DNA of 64,000 nucleotides, taken from assembly GCF_015482775.1 (NCBI RefSeq), contig NZ_CP058214.1, positions 1 through 64,000 of the forward strand, written 5' to 3'. The DNA comes from Kaustia mangrovi (GTDB lineage: Bacteria; Pseudomonadota; Alphaproteobacteria; Rhizobiales; Im1). Below the pieces are notes generated by a model. The model saw nothing but the letters and a program-made list of their open reading frames with translations, searched no databases and was not told the origin of the DNA. Positions 43,554 through 51,733 of the stretch are shown here, one piece after another. The first letter of the stretch is position 1. Each line of letters begins with the position of its first letter. Both the position numbers and the translations under genes were made by a program.

Positions 43554-44594
43554 TTACGATTCCGGCCCGTCGTCGAAGCCGACCTTGTCGACCAGCTCGC
43601 TGGCCTTCTTGCGCAGCTCCGCGATGCGGTCAAGCGGTAACGGGTCCCGCTTGAAGTCGCCCCAGGATTCCACGAGTTCGGAGGCCTCCACATCCGGATT
43701 GACCGGATATTCGTTATTGACCTCCGCATAGATCTGCTGGGCATCGTCGCTCGACAGGAACTCCATCAGCTTGACGGCGTTCTCGCGGTTCGGCGCGTTC
43801 TTGGCGAGCGCCACGCCCGACACGTTGACATGCGTGCCGCGACCGTCCGTGTTCGGGAAGATGATCCGCGCCGAGCGGGCCCATTCCTTCTGCTCGGGCT
43901 CCTTGTCGTTCTGCAGCATCTTGGCCATGTAGTAGGTGTTGGCCAGCGCGATGTCGCATTCGCCCGTATAGACGCCCTTGACCTGGGCGCGGTCGTTGCC
44001 GGCGGGCTTGCGCGCGAGGTTGGCCTTCACGCCGCGCAGCCATTCCTCCGCCTTCTCCTCGCCGTCATGGGCGATGATGGAGGCGATCAGCGCGACATTG
44101 TAGACGTGCTGGCCCGAGCGCATGCAGATCTTGCCCTTCCACTTGGGATCGGCGAGCTCTTCATAGGTGATCGTGTCCTGCTCGACCCGGTCCTTGGAGG
44201 CGAAGATCACGCGGGCGCGCGTCGTCAGGCCGAACCATTGGCCATTCTCGTCGCGATAGGCGGCGGGAATGTTCTTCTCCAGCACCTCCGACTCGGCGGA
44301 TTGCGTGACGCCGCTGGCCACCGCGTTCTCCAGCCGTCCGATATCGACGGTGAGCAGGAGATCCGCGGGGCTGTTCTGGCCTTCCTGCACCATCCGCTCG
44401 ATCAGCGCCTTGTCGTCGAACAGCACGTTCGTCTCGATGCCGGTCTTCTCGGTGAAGGCGTCGAGCAGCGGCTTGATCAGGAAGGGCTGGCGATAGGAAT
44501 AGACATTGACTTCCTCGGCCTGTGCGCCCGCCATCGTGCCGACACCGACCGTGAGGGCAACCGCGATGCCCGCTACCGTGTTTCTCAGCTTCAT
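43554..44594 (-). CDS. fbpA: Ferric iron ABC transporter substrate-binding protein (FbpA-type)
   Basis: A 346-residue periplasmic ferric-binding protein with signal peptide (LRNTVAGIAVALTVGVGTMAGAQA). The fold is recognisable by VNVYSYRQPFLIKPLLDAFTEKTGIETNVLFDD, SPADLLLTVDIGRLENAVASG and ECDIALANTYYMAKMLQN, where the paired Tyr residues are the iron ligands of the family. It captures Fe(III) for the FbpB permease. The start at ATG 44594 has GGAG nine bases away; 44600 is also in frame. An ICE-like box lies about 210 bases upstream. Confidence 0.93.
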   Translation of the reverse strand: MKLRNTVAGIAVALTVGVGTMAGAQAEEVNVYSYRQPFLIKPLLDAFTEKTGIETNVLFDDKALIERMVQEGQNSPADLLLTVDIGRLENAVASGVTQSAESEVLEKNIPAAYRDENGQWFGLTTRARVIFASKDRVEQDTITYEELADPKWKGKICMRSGQHVYNVALIASIIAHDGEEKAEEWLRGVKANLARKPAGNDRAQVKGVYTGECDIALANTYYMAKMLQNDKEPEQKEWARSARIIFPNTDGRGTHVNVSGVALAKNAPNRENAVKLMEFLSSDDAQQIYAEVNNEYPVNPDVEASELVESWGDFKRDPLPLDRIAELRKKASELVDKVGFDDGPES

Positions 44595-45100
44595 CGTCAT
44601 GTTCTCCGGGGTCTCGATTTCTCCGGATCGTCGTTGCCCGACCTTGCCGTCCAGATCGACCCTGCTTGAGGACGGATAAGGAAATAGGCCAATTCCCGAC
44701 CACGTTCGTTGGTCATAGAAGGCTAACAGCTCCATATTCAACGGGGAAGCGTTTCTCGCGACCTTGTGTCGCAAAAATCCTTTTAAATCATTATGTTAGA
44801 ATTAGAAGAATTCGAATGAATGGTTTCTCGAAGCCGTTGGACGGTGCCGCATTCGGCCGGGCGGCGGCGAAGCCTTGCGCAATTCCGGACCTTGCAGCTC
44901 GGAGGATCGCCGCCGATCCGGCGCGGAAGGCATACGCAAACATCGCGGACGGTGATGATCGGTCGCATTGATGACGATCAAAAAAGCCGGCGTAGATGAT
45001 GGGACCGAGGACGGGCAGATGGCGCGATACCTGCCCGCAGGCCTTGGCAGCGTCCGGTGGAGAGCCCCCTGTCGCGGCGGCCCGATACGGAGTGTCCCGA
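44595..45100. other. Intergenic region upstream of fbpA and the PCu(A)C-like gene
   Basis: About 500 bases without a convincing gene. It includes an AT-rich block with the second ICE-like box. Open frames (for example 44666-44971) show no family resemblance. It should contain the divergent promoters. Confidence 0.5.
44802..44816. promoter_or_regulatory. ICE/Irr-like box 2
   Basis: TTAGAAGAATTCGAA is one base from the iron control element pattern TTAGAA-N3-TTCTAA and nearly identical to box 1 at 40518. A direct TTAGAA repeat sits at 44796. It lies upstream of fbpA and may place the transporter under Irr-type iron control. Confidence 0.65.
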
Positions 45101-45577
45101 ATGCGGATGGTTGTGCAATTTGCCCTGGCGGCAGCCTTGACGGCTGGCGGTTTCGTCGCGTGGGCTCACCAGTTCACGCGCAGCAGCCTGCAGATCGACC
45201 ATCCCTGGGCGCGGCCGCTTCAGGGTAAGGAAGGGGCTGGAGCCGGCTATCTCTCGATCACGAATGCCGGTGGCGTGGCGGACAGGCTGACCGGTGGCGA
45301 GAGCCGGGCGGCACGGGCCGTGGAGCTTCGCCCCGCGCCCGCCGGGCCGGATAGCCCTGCGCGGAGCGACACCGGGCACGGTGTGGAGATCGCTCCGGGC
45401 GCGACCGTGGCACTCAAGCCCGGCGGCACCTATCTGGAATTCCTCGGGCTGAAGGCGACCTTCGCACAGCGCACCGAGATTCCCGTCACGCTCCATTTCC
45501 GTCGCGCCGGCGCGGTCGAGATCACCATGCCGGTCGAGGGACGGCCCGCACGCGCGAGCGATGCAGCGGCACGCTAG
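45101..45577 (+). CDS. Copper chaperone PCu(A)C-like protein with altered ligand sites
   Basis: A 158-residue secreted protein with signal peptide (MVVQFALAAALTAGGFVAWA) and the PCu(A)C fold: LQIDHPWARPLQ, GAGYLSITNAGGVADRLTGGES, VEIAPGATVALKPGGTYLEFLGLKATF. Normal members bind Cu(I) through Met/His in a MEIH...MRM...HxM arrangement. Here the expected MEIH reads VELR, no MRM is visible and HIMLMGL is replaced by YLEFLGL. So copper binding as known is unlikely. It may have another ligand or be a degenerate paralogue. Confidence 0.8.
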   Translation: MRMVVQFALAAALTAGGFVAWAHQFTRSSLQIDHPWARPLQGKEGAGAGYLSITNAGGVADRLTGGESRAARAVELRPAPAGPDSPARSDTGHGVEIAPGATVALKPGGTYLEFLGLKATFAQRTEIPVTLHFRRAGAVEITMPVEGRPARASDAAAR

Positions 45578-45609
45578 GGTGGTGCGCAACCCGGCCACCA
45601 TCCGCCAGC

Positions 45610-45633
45610 TACCACAATGACGCCATCGTGGTA
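45610..45633. repeat. Inverted repeat between the PCu(A)C-like and BA14K genes
   Basis: TACCACAATG-ACGC-CATCGTGGTA has ten-base arms with one mismatch. It could be an operator for the downstream gene or a weak terminator of the upstream one; no T tract follows. Confidence 0.4.
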
Positions 45634-45833
45634 AACTATGCTTAACAGCGGGTGGACAGCCCGATTGGGCGGTTTCGTGTCCGGCAGACGGACATGGCGA
45701 GAGGGGCGTTGGACCAGTGCTTCTGGAGCACGGCGCTTCCGAGAAACATCTGGTCGGTTCAATATGTTGGAGTGCTTTCCTTGACTCCTGTGTGAGCCGG
45801 GGTGGGACGGTGCTCCGAACAGGGAGCGACCCA

Positions 45834-46415
45834 ATGACCCTATCGAGGACAGTGGCTGCGGGACTCGTCGCCGGCGGTCTCGCGCTGGCAGCCTCCGATC
45901 CCGCCGCGGCGGCGGGTGCATCGGTTGGTGCGCGCGCCGGCGAGGCGGTTCTGCCGGTGGCGGAAACGTCCGATCTCATCGAGGTCGCCGAACAGTGGCG
46001 CGGCAATCGCAGGGCGTACCGCAAACATTGGCGCGGGCGCGACCGCTGGCAGCGCAGGAAATGGCGGCATCGCCATCGGGCCTGGCGCAAGCGCCACTAC
46101 GACTACCGGCATCACCGCCACAACCGTTACTACTACTACGACAACGACTATTACGATAATGGTGTGGGGATCGCGCTCGGCGCGGCCGGCCTGTTCCTCG
46201 GCCTGTCGGCGCTCGCCGCGCGACCCTATTACAACGACAACTATTATTCCGGAGGGTATTCGGGCGGCTATGCGGCACCGCCGAGCAACAATTGCTCGCG
46301 CTTTGCACGCTGGAGCACGCCCTGGTACCGCTGCTGCAGTGCCAAGTACCGCACCTTCAATCCCCGCACGGGGCGCTACAGGGCCTATTCCGGTCGGTTG
46401 CGGTTCTGTCGGTGA
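45834..46415 (+). CDS. BA14K-like secreted protein
   Basis: A 193-residue protein with signal peptide (SRTVAAGLVAGGLALAAS), a strongly basic middle (WRGNRRAYRKHWRGRDRWQ then His/Arg-rich RHHRHN), a Tyr/Asp/Asn-rich stretch (YYYYDNDYYDNG), a hydrophobic segment (IALGAAGLFLGLSALA) and a final domain SRFARWSTPWYRCCSAKYRTFNPRTGRYRAYSGRLRFC that matches BA14K proteins. These were described as Brucella antigens and lectin-like envelope proteins. It is not linked to other envelope genes here. A terminator follows. Confidence 0.82.
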   Translation: MTLSRTVAAGLVAGGLALAASDPAAAAGASVGARAGEAVLPVAETSDLIEVAEQWRGNRRAYRKHWRGRDRWQRRKWRHRHRAWRKRHYDYRHHRHNRYYYYDNDYYDNGVGIALGAAGLFLGLSALAARPYYNDNYYSGGYSGGYAAPPSNNCSRFARWSTPWYRCCSAKYRTFNPRTGRYRAYSGRLRFCR

Positions 46416-46440
46416 GCGAATTTTGGTGCTAGAGTGATGA

Positions 46441-46473
46441 ACGGGTCCGGCTATCCGCGCCGGGCCCGTTTAT
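46441..46473 (+). terminator. Hairpin terminator after the BA14K gene
   Basis: ACGGGTCCGGC and GCCGGGCCCGT form an 11-bp stem with one G-T wobble around a seven-base loop, followed by TTTAT. Confidence 0.6.
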
Positions 46474-46653
46474 CGTGACGATCACTCCCTCCAGATCGGG
46501 CACGGCATCTCGCGCAACCGGTATCGGTGTGTGCGAAGGCGCGTGCGTGCCCGCATTTCGGCCCGTCCTGTCCCGGAATCCGACCCGGGCGGGAACCATG
46601 GGCGGCCGGCCCGCGTTGTCTGTCCGGAGAGGGAGGTTGCGTTACGCACAGCC

Positions 46654-48069
46654 ATGACGGGAAAAGCATTCGACGAGATGTGGGGCGCGGGCGATATCCG
46701 CCAGCCCTATTCATTGTTCAACAGCTGGCTGGACGATCAGTCGGTCGACGGGCTTCAGGGCAAGCGCCGCCACGCCGAGGAGCTGTTCCGGCGCATGGGC
46801 ATCACCTTCGCCGTCTACGGCGTGGAGGAGGCGACGGAGCGGCTCATCCCCTTCGACATCGTGCCGCGCATCCTGTCGGCGCCCGAATGGCGCCGGCTGG
46901 CCGCCGGCATCGAGCAGCGGGTGCGCGCGCTCAACGCCTTCGTCTACGACATCTATCACCGCCAGGAGATCCTCAGGGCCGGCCGCATCCCGAAGGAACT
47001 CGTCATCCAGAACGAGGCCTTCATGCCGGAGATGATCGGCGTGGAGCCGGCGCGGCGCATCTACGCCCATGTCATCGGCGTCGATATCGTGCGCACCGGC
47101 GAGAACGAGTTCTTCGTCCTGGAGGACAATCTGCGTACCCCCTCCGGCGTCTCCTACATGCTGGAGAACCGGGAGACGATGATGCACCTCTTCCCGGACC
47201 TGTTCGCAAGCCACAGGGTCGCGCCGGTGGAGGACTATCCGCACAAGCTGCGCCAGACGCTCGTGAGCGTGGCGCCACCCGGTCTCGACCGCGAGCCGAC
47301 CATTGTCGTGCTGACCCCCGGTATCCATAACAGCGCCTATTTCGAGCATTCCTTCCTGGCCGATCAGATGGGGGTGGAGCTCGTTGAGGGGCAGGATCTG
47401 GAGGTCGCGGACGGCTACCTCTACATGAAGACGACACAGGGGCTCGAACAGATCGATGTCGTCTATCGCCGCATCGACGATCCGTTCCTCGACCCGCTCG
47501 TCTTCCGGCCCGATTCGCTGCTCGGCGCGGCCGGTCTCTTCGAGGTCTACCGGGCCGGCAATGTGACGCTCGTCAACGCGCCGGGGGCCGGCATCGCCGA
47601 CGACAAGGCGATCTATGCCTATGTGCCCGACATCGTGGAGTTCTACACAGGCGCGCGGCCGATCCTGAACAATGTGCCGACCTATGACTGCCGGAGGCCG
47701 GACGATCTCGCCTATGTCCTGGAGCACCTGAAGGATCTCGTGGTGAAGGAGGTCCACGGTTCGGGCGGCTACGGCATGCTGATCGGCCCGGCGGCGAGCA
47801 AGGCCGAGCGCGAGGCCTTCGCCGCCAAGCTGAAGGCCAGGCCGGCCAACTATATCGCCCAGCCAACGCTTGCCCTGTCCACCTGCCCGACGCTGGTCGA
47901 GGGCGGTGTGGCGCCGCGCCATGTGGATTTGCGCCCCTTCGTTCTGGTCGGCGACGAGATCCGGCTGACGCCGGGCGGGTTGACCCGCGTCGCTCTGCCG
48001 GACGGGTCGCTGGTCGTCAATTCGAGCCAGGGCGGCGGCACCAAGGACACCTGGGTGCTGAGGGACTGA
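46654..48069 (+). CDS. Circularly permuted ATP-grasp protein (DUF404/DUF407)
   Basis: A 471-residue ATP-grasp enzyme of the circularly permuted type 2 class. Marks are YDIYHRQEILRAGRIPKELVIQN, VLEDNLRTPSGVSYMLENR, IHNSAYFEHSFLADQMGVELVEGQDL, FRPDSLLGAAGLFEVYRAGNVTLVNAPG and the C-terminal VDLRPFVLVGDEIRLTPGGLTRVALPDG. Such proteins are predicted amide-bond ligases making a small peptide. It heads the operon with alpha-E, transglutaminase and Anbu genes. ATG 46654 begins the conserved FDEMW; the frame extends upstream without homology. Confidence 0.9.
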   Translation: MTGKAFDEMWGAGDIRQPYSLFNSWLDDQSVDGLQGKRRHAEELFRRMGITFAVYGVEEATERLIPFDIVPRILSAPEWRRLAAGIEQRVRALNAFVYDIYHRQEILRAGRIPKELVIQNEAFMPEMIGVEPARRIYAHVIGVDIVRTGENEFFVLEDNLRTPSGVSYMLENRETMMHLFPDLFASHRVAPVEDYPHKLRQTLVSVAPPGLDREPTIVVLTPGIHNSAYFEHSFLADQMGVELVEGQDLEVADGYLYMKTTQGLEQIDVVYRRIDDPFLDPLVFRPDSLLGAAGLFEVYRAGNVTLVNAPGAGIADDKAIYAYVPDIVEFYTGARPILNNVPTYDCRRPDDLAYVLEHLKDLVVKEVHGSGGYGMLIGPAASKAEREAFAAKLKARPANYIAQPTLALSTCPTLVEGGVAPRHVDLRPFVLVGDEIRLTPGGLTRVALPDGSLVVNSSQGGGTKDTWVLRD

Positions 48070-48120
48070 ACGAGGGGCCGCGCAACCGGCCACGAGGGGA
48101 GGGAGGTTTCAGGATCCAAG

Positions 48121-49068
48121 ATGCTGTCGCGTACCGCAAACGATCTGTTCTGGCTCGCGCGTTACATGGAGCGGGCGGAAAACATGGCCCGCCTGCTTGA
48201 TGTCGGCTACCGCATGGCGCTCATGCCGCATGAGGGGCAGGGCCATCGCGACGAATGGCGCTCCACGCTCGCCAGCGCCGGCTGCGAGAAGGGTTTCTTC
48301 GCCCGCCACGACACCATCACCATGCGTGCCATGATCGACTACATGCTGTTCGATCCCGACAACGCCTCCAGCGTCCGCTCGTGCCTGTCCACCGCACGGC
48401 GCAACATGCGCGCGGTACGCACGGAGGTGACGCGCGAGGTGTGGGAAAGCCTCAACGCCACCTGGCTCGAATTCTCCGCCACGAAGCCGGACAGCATCAC
48501 CACCAACGCCCTGCCGGAGTTCCTGGACTGGATTAAGGAGCGCGCCGCACTGTTCCGCGGCGTCCTGAGCGGCACCATGCTGCGCAACGACGCCTATTTC
48601 TTCTCCCATGTCGGCCTGTATGTGGAGCGTGCCGACAACACCGCCCGCATCGTCGACGTGAAATACTACATCCTGCTGCCGGAGAACGAGATCGTCGGCG
48701 GCGGCGTCGACAACTACCAGTGGTCGGCCATCCTGCGCTCGGTCGCCGCCCACCGCAGCTATGGCTGGGTGTACCGGACGGGATACAATTCCTGGAACAT
48801 CGGCGAATATCTGATCCTGAACGCGCAGATGCCGCGCTCGCTCGCCTTCTGCTACGACCGGATCACCGAGCAGCTCGGCTATCTGGAGCGTTTCTACGGC
48901 GCGCACCAGCCGAGCAACGATCAGGCGGGAGACACCGCGCGGCTGTTGTGGGACGGCGACATGAACCGCATCTTCCAGAACGGGCTGCACGAGTTCCTGC
49001 GCGATTTCATCGCCCGCAACAACCGGCTCAGCCAGCAGATCGCCGTCGACTATCATTTCGCCGCCTGA
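48121..49068 (+). CDS. Alpha-E domain protein (DUF403)
   Basis: A 315-residue all-helical alpha-E protein. Typical segments are MLSRTANDLFWLARYMERAENMARLLDVGYRMAL, LSGTMLRNDAYFFSHVGLYVERADNTARIVDVKYYILLP and LILNAQMPRSLAFCYDRITEQLGYLER, with the paired ERAEN/ERADN motifs. The family always accompanies the permuted ATP-grasp enzyme and may help in the peptide-forming reaction. The gap to the previous gene is about 50 bases and to the next 17 bases, so it is part of the same transcript. Confidence 0.92.
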   Translation: MLSRTANDLFWLARYMERAENMARLLDVGYRMALMPHEGQGHRDEWRSTLASAGCEKGFFARHDTITMRAMIDYMLFDPDNASSVRSCLSTARRNMRAVRTEVTREVWESLNATWLEFSATKPDSITTNALPEFLDWIKERAALFRGVLSGTMLRNDAYFFSHVGLYVERADNTARIVDVKYYILLPENEIVGGGVDNYQWSAILRSVAAHRSYGWVYRTGYNSWNIGEYLILNAQMPRSLAFCYDRITEQLGYLERFYGAHQPSNDQAGDTARLLWDGDMNRIFQNGLHEFLRDFIARNNRLSQQIAVDYHFAA

Positions 49069-49085
49069 GGAGGAGCGCATCGCCC

Positions 49086-49895
49086 ATGCTGATCACAGTG
49101 CGCCACCGGACACGCTACCGGTTCGACGGTTCGGCCAGCCATTCCGTCCACAGCCTGCGCCTGACGCCGCAATCCTTCGAGAGCCAGTCGGTGACGGGCT
49201 GGAGGATCGCCGTGCCGGGCATCGAGGGCGCGGCCTCCTTCGTGGACGGCTATGGCAACACCGTCCACCTCGTGACCGTGGCCGATCCGCATGACGACCT
49301 GGAGATCGTCGCGGAGGGCGAGGTGGAGACCGAGGACGCCGCCGGCGTGGTGAGGGGCGCCCGCGAGGTTGCCCCGGCGCGTGTCTATGAGCGCGTCACG
49401 GCCCTCACCGAGCCCGACGATCGCATCCGCGCGCTGGCCGCCGGGCTCGAACCGGACGATCCGGTGGAGCGGCTCCATGCCCTGATGGACCGCGTGGCCG
49501 ATGCCATGACGTTCAATGTCGGGGTCACGGAAGCCTCTACGCCCGGCGCGGAGGCACTGGCCGCCGGCCATGGCGTGTGCCAGGACTTTGCCCATGTCTT
49601 CATCTCCGCCGCGCGCGCCGATGGCTGTCCCGCGCGCTATGTGACGGGCTATCTGCTCGACCGCGATAGCCCGAACGCGGAGGCCAACCACGCCTGGGCG
49701 GAGGCTCATGTCGACGGGCTCGGCTGGATCGGTTTCGACGTGGTGCACAGGATGTGCCCGACCGATATCTATGTGCGGCTTGCCTGCGGGCTCGATGCGC
49801 TCGACGCCGCGCCTGTGCGCGGCACGCGGCGCGGCGGTCACCACGATACGCTTGACGTTTGCGTCGAGGTCCAGCAGCAAACATCCCAGCAATAG
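49086..49895 (+). CDS. Transglutaminase-family protein of the ATP-grasp/alpha-E cluster
   Basis: A 269-residue protein with an N-terminal beta domain (MLITVRHRTRYRFDGSASHSVHSLRLTPQ) and a transglutaminase core. The catalytic triad is C165 (GHGVCQDFAHVFISAARADG), H202 (NHAWAEAHVDG) and D218 (WIGFD). Such proteins act as peptidases or cross-linkers. In the cluster it is predicted to trim or use the peptide made by the ATP-grasp ligase. Intact and full length. Confidence 0.92.
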   Translation: MLITVRHRTRYRFDGSASHSVHSLRLTPQSFESQSVTGWRIAVPGIEGAASFVDGYGNTVHLVTVADPHDDLEIVAEGEVETEDAAGVVRGAREVAPARVYERVTALTEPDDRIRALAAGLEPDDPVERLHALMDRVADAMTFNVGVTEASTPGAEALAAGHGVCQDFAHVFISAARADGCPARYVTGYLLDRDSPNAEANHAWAEAHVDGLGWIGFDVVHRMCPTDIYVRLACGLDALDAAPVRGTRRGGHHDTLDVCVEVQQQTSQQ

Positions 49896-49938
49896 GCGTC
49901 CCGATTCCCGGGGCGCCGGGAAGCAGGCGTGAAAGCAC

Positions 49939-50718
49939 ATGACCTATTGCGTGGCTATGCGGCTCCGGAACGGCCTCGCCTTCGCGGCCGACACCCGGAC
50001 CAATGCCGGGGTCGACAACATCGCGACCTTCCGGAAGGTGTGGACGCTGGAGCGCACCGGCGAGCGCGTTCTGGTGCTCCTGTCGGCGGGCAATCTGGCG
50101 ATCAGCCAGGCGGTGATCTCCGAGCTGGAGGAGGACATCAAGGTCGCCGACGATGCGCGCTCCTCGCTCATGACGGTGACGAGCATGTTCCACGCCGCCC
50201 GCCTGGTGGGCGAGGCGATCCGCAAGGTGCGCCACATAGACGGGCCGGCGCTGGAGGCCTCCGGCGGCTTTGCGACCTCCATGATCCTCGGCGGCCAGAT
50301 CGGCACGGAGGAGCCCCGGCTCTTCCAGCTCTATGCGGAGGGCAACTTCATAGAGGCGACCGAGGACACGCCCTATCTCCAGATCGGCGAGCACAAATAC
50401 GGCAAGCCCATCCTCGACCGGATCGCGGACACCGACATGCGGCTCGGCGACGCGGCGACGCTGATGCTGCTCTCCTTCGATTCCACGCTCAGGAGCAACC
50501 TGTCCGTCGGCATGCCGATCGATCTCGTGCTCTATCGCGGCGACACGCTGTCGCTCACGCTGGAGCGCCGGATCGACCAGAACGATCCCTATTTCCTCGC
50601 CCTGTCGGAGGCCTGGTCCACCGCGCTGCGCGATGTTTTCGGCCATCTCGACCCGTTCGACATGGCCGGCGCCGAACGCCCGCCGGAGGCGCCTTCGAAA
50701 GGCTCGTCTGTGAGGTGA
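49939..50718 (+). CDS. Proteasome-type peptidase (Anbu family)
   Basis: A 259-residue Ntn-hydrolase resembling the proteasome beta subunit. The N terminus MTYCVAMRLRNGLAFAADTRTNAG places Thr2 as nucleophile after Met removal; D18 (AADTRTN) and the Lys of TFRKVW complete the usual site. LLSAGNLAISQAVISELE and RLFQLYAEGNFIEATEDTPYLQIGEHKYGKP belong to the Anbu (HslV-like ancestral) branch. Anbu forms helical or ring assemblies; its substrate is unknown. Fourth gene of the cluster after a 43-base gap. Confidence 0.93.
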   Translation: MTYCVAMRLRNGLAFAADTRTNAGVDNIATFRKVWTLERTGERVLVLLSAGNLAISQAVISELEEDIKVADDARSSLMTVTSMFHAARLVGEAIRKVRHIDGPALEASGGFATSMILGGQIGTEEPRLFQLYAEGNFIEATEDTPYLQIGEHKYGKPILDRIADTDMRLGDAATLMLLSFDSTLRSNLSVGMPIDLVLYRGDTLSLTLERRIDQNDPYFLALSEAWSTALRDVFGHLDPFDMAGAERPPEAPSKGSSVR

Positions 50719-50759
50719 GGAGGCTGTCCCAATGAATTGAAATATATTGGGAATTGTTG

Positions 50760-50835
50760 TGGTGCCGGCTGAGGGATTCGAACCCCCGACCTACTGATTA
50801 CAAATCAGCCGCTCTACCAACTGAGCTAAGCCGGC
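50760..50835 (-). tRNA. tRNA-Thr (anticodon TGT)
   Basis: The minus strand folds into a cloverleaf: acceptor GCCGGCT, D arm TAGCTCAGTTGGTAGAGC, anticodon arm CTGATTTGTAATCAG with anticodon TGT, T arm GGGGGTTCGAATCCC, acceptor AGCCGGC and an encoded ACCA end. No integrase or phage gene adjoins it. Confidence 0.96.
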
Positions 50836-51297
50836 GCTGTCCATGAAAGCGTTGATCTTCAACCATCTCTCGGGTAGCCGGTCAAGCGTCAAACGGATTT
50901 TCTGACACTCTCTCAGCCGTTCAGTCCGATAACGCGTCTCTTTCCATTCTCGTTCACCCAGCCCCGTCGCTTTCTGGTTGCGGCGAGCACCGCGCGTTCC
51001 GTGCGCTTCGCCTTCCCGCCGAAGATCGGCAGACTGCAAGTCGTCGCTTATCTCCGTCTCCGAACTTAAGGACGAATCAAAGTTGCCGATGCATGCGCGT
51101 CCCAGCTTATGACGCTTGCAGAGAATAAACAGGTCCAGCCATCGCCTGTGGCGGTGGCTCGATATACTGGGCACCGACCTGTTCCCGACGATTGCTTGAT
51201 CTGCCGGACCTTGTGTACCACCTGTGAGGCGAGGAGCGACCGACTATAGCCGGGACAATCGGTCCATTGTCGGTCGCGAGAAGAAGGGAGGTGTGCC
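50836..51297. other. Intergenic region upstream of tRNA-Thr
   Basis: About 460 bases with lower GC than the neighbourhood and no supported gene. A frame on the minus strand (50791-51174) overlaps the tRNA and shows no homology. Lower GC next to a tRNA could mark an old insertion, but no att repeat of the tRNA 3' end was found. Confidence 0.5.
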
Positions 51298-51582
51298 GTG
51301 AGACGCGCTGGAACCGCGCCCGCATTCAGTTGGACGATCCTGCTTGCTGCAACGCTCGCAATCGGGGCGATAGGAGTTGAGCCGGCTATTGCCGATCAAA
51401 AGACCTACACCTCGGTGCGCGACTGCATGCGCAGTGTCGCCAAGGCCGAGAGTGAATTGAACGAGGCAGGCGAGAAAGCCGCGAACCTGTTCAACCGGGC
51501 CCGCGATCTGTGTATGCAGACACGTTATGATCAGGTGAGGAAAAGTCTGAACAAGGTCCAGGATACGAGCGACGCTCAGTGA
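51298..51582 (+). CDS. Small secreted protein of unknown function
   Basis: A 94-residue protein: signal peptide (SWTILLAATLAIGAIGVEPAIA, cut near residue 32), then SVRDCMRSVAKAESELNEAGEKAANLFNRARDLCMQTRYDQVRKSLNKVQ. The two Cys residues (DCMRS, DLCMQT) flank an amphipathic helix and could form a disulfide hairpin. GTG start at 51298 with GGGAGG upstream. No family recognised. Confidence 0.6.
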   Translation: MRRAGTAPAFSWTILLAATLAIGAIGVEPAIADQKTYTSVRDCMRSVAKAESELNEAGEKAANLFNRARDLCMQTRYDQVRKSLNKVQDTSDAQ

Positions 51583-51733
51583 AATGCTCCGGCGGGCCGT
51601 TCGCCGGGCGCCAGTCTTCTTGCTCGCTATGGTCATCGGCTTGGCCAGGTAGGGCTTGAGGAGGTCGGCCGGATCGGACTCGGCGCCAAGCCGTCCATCC
51701 TGGATCCGGAACCCTGATGGGGGGATCTGAGCG

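Noticed and set aside
44666-44971. Open frame of 101 codons between fbpA and the PCu(A)C-like gene
   Set aside because: Overlaps the ICE-like box and AT-rich promoter region; no ribosome-binding site or family match.
50791-51174. Minus-strand frame ending in SAGLAQLVERLICNQ
   Set aside because: Its C terminus is a translation of the tRNA-Thr gene; the rest has no homology.
50760-51297. Genomic island at tRNA-Thr
   Set aside because: GC content drops a little upstream, but no integrase, no repeated tRNA 3' end and no cargo genes were found.
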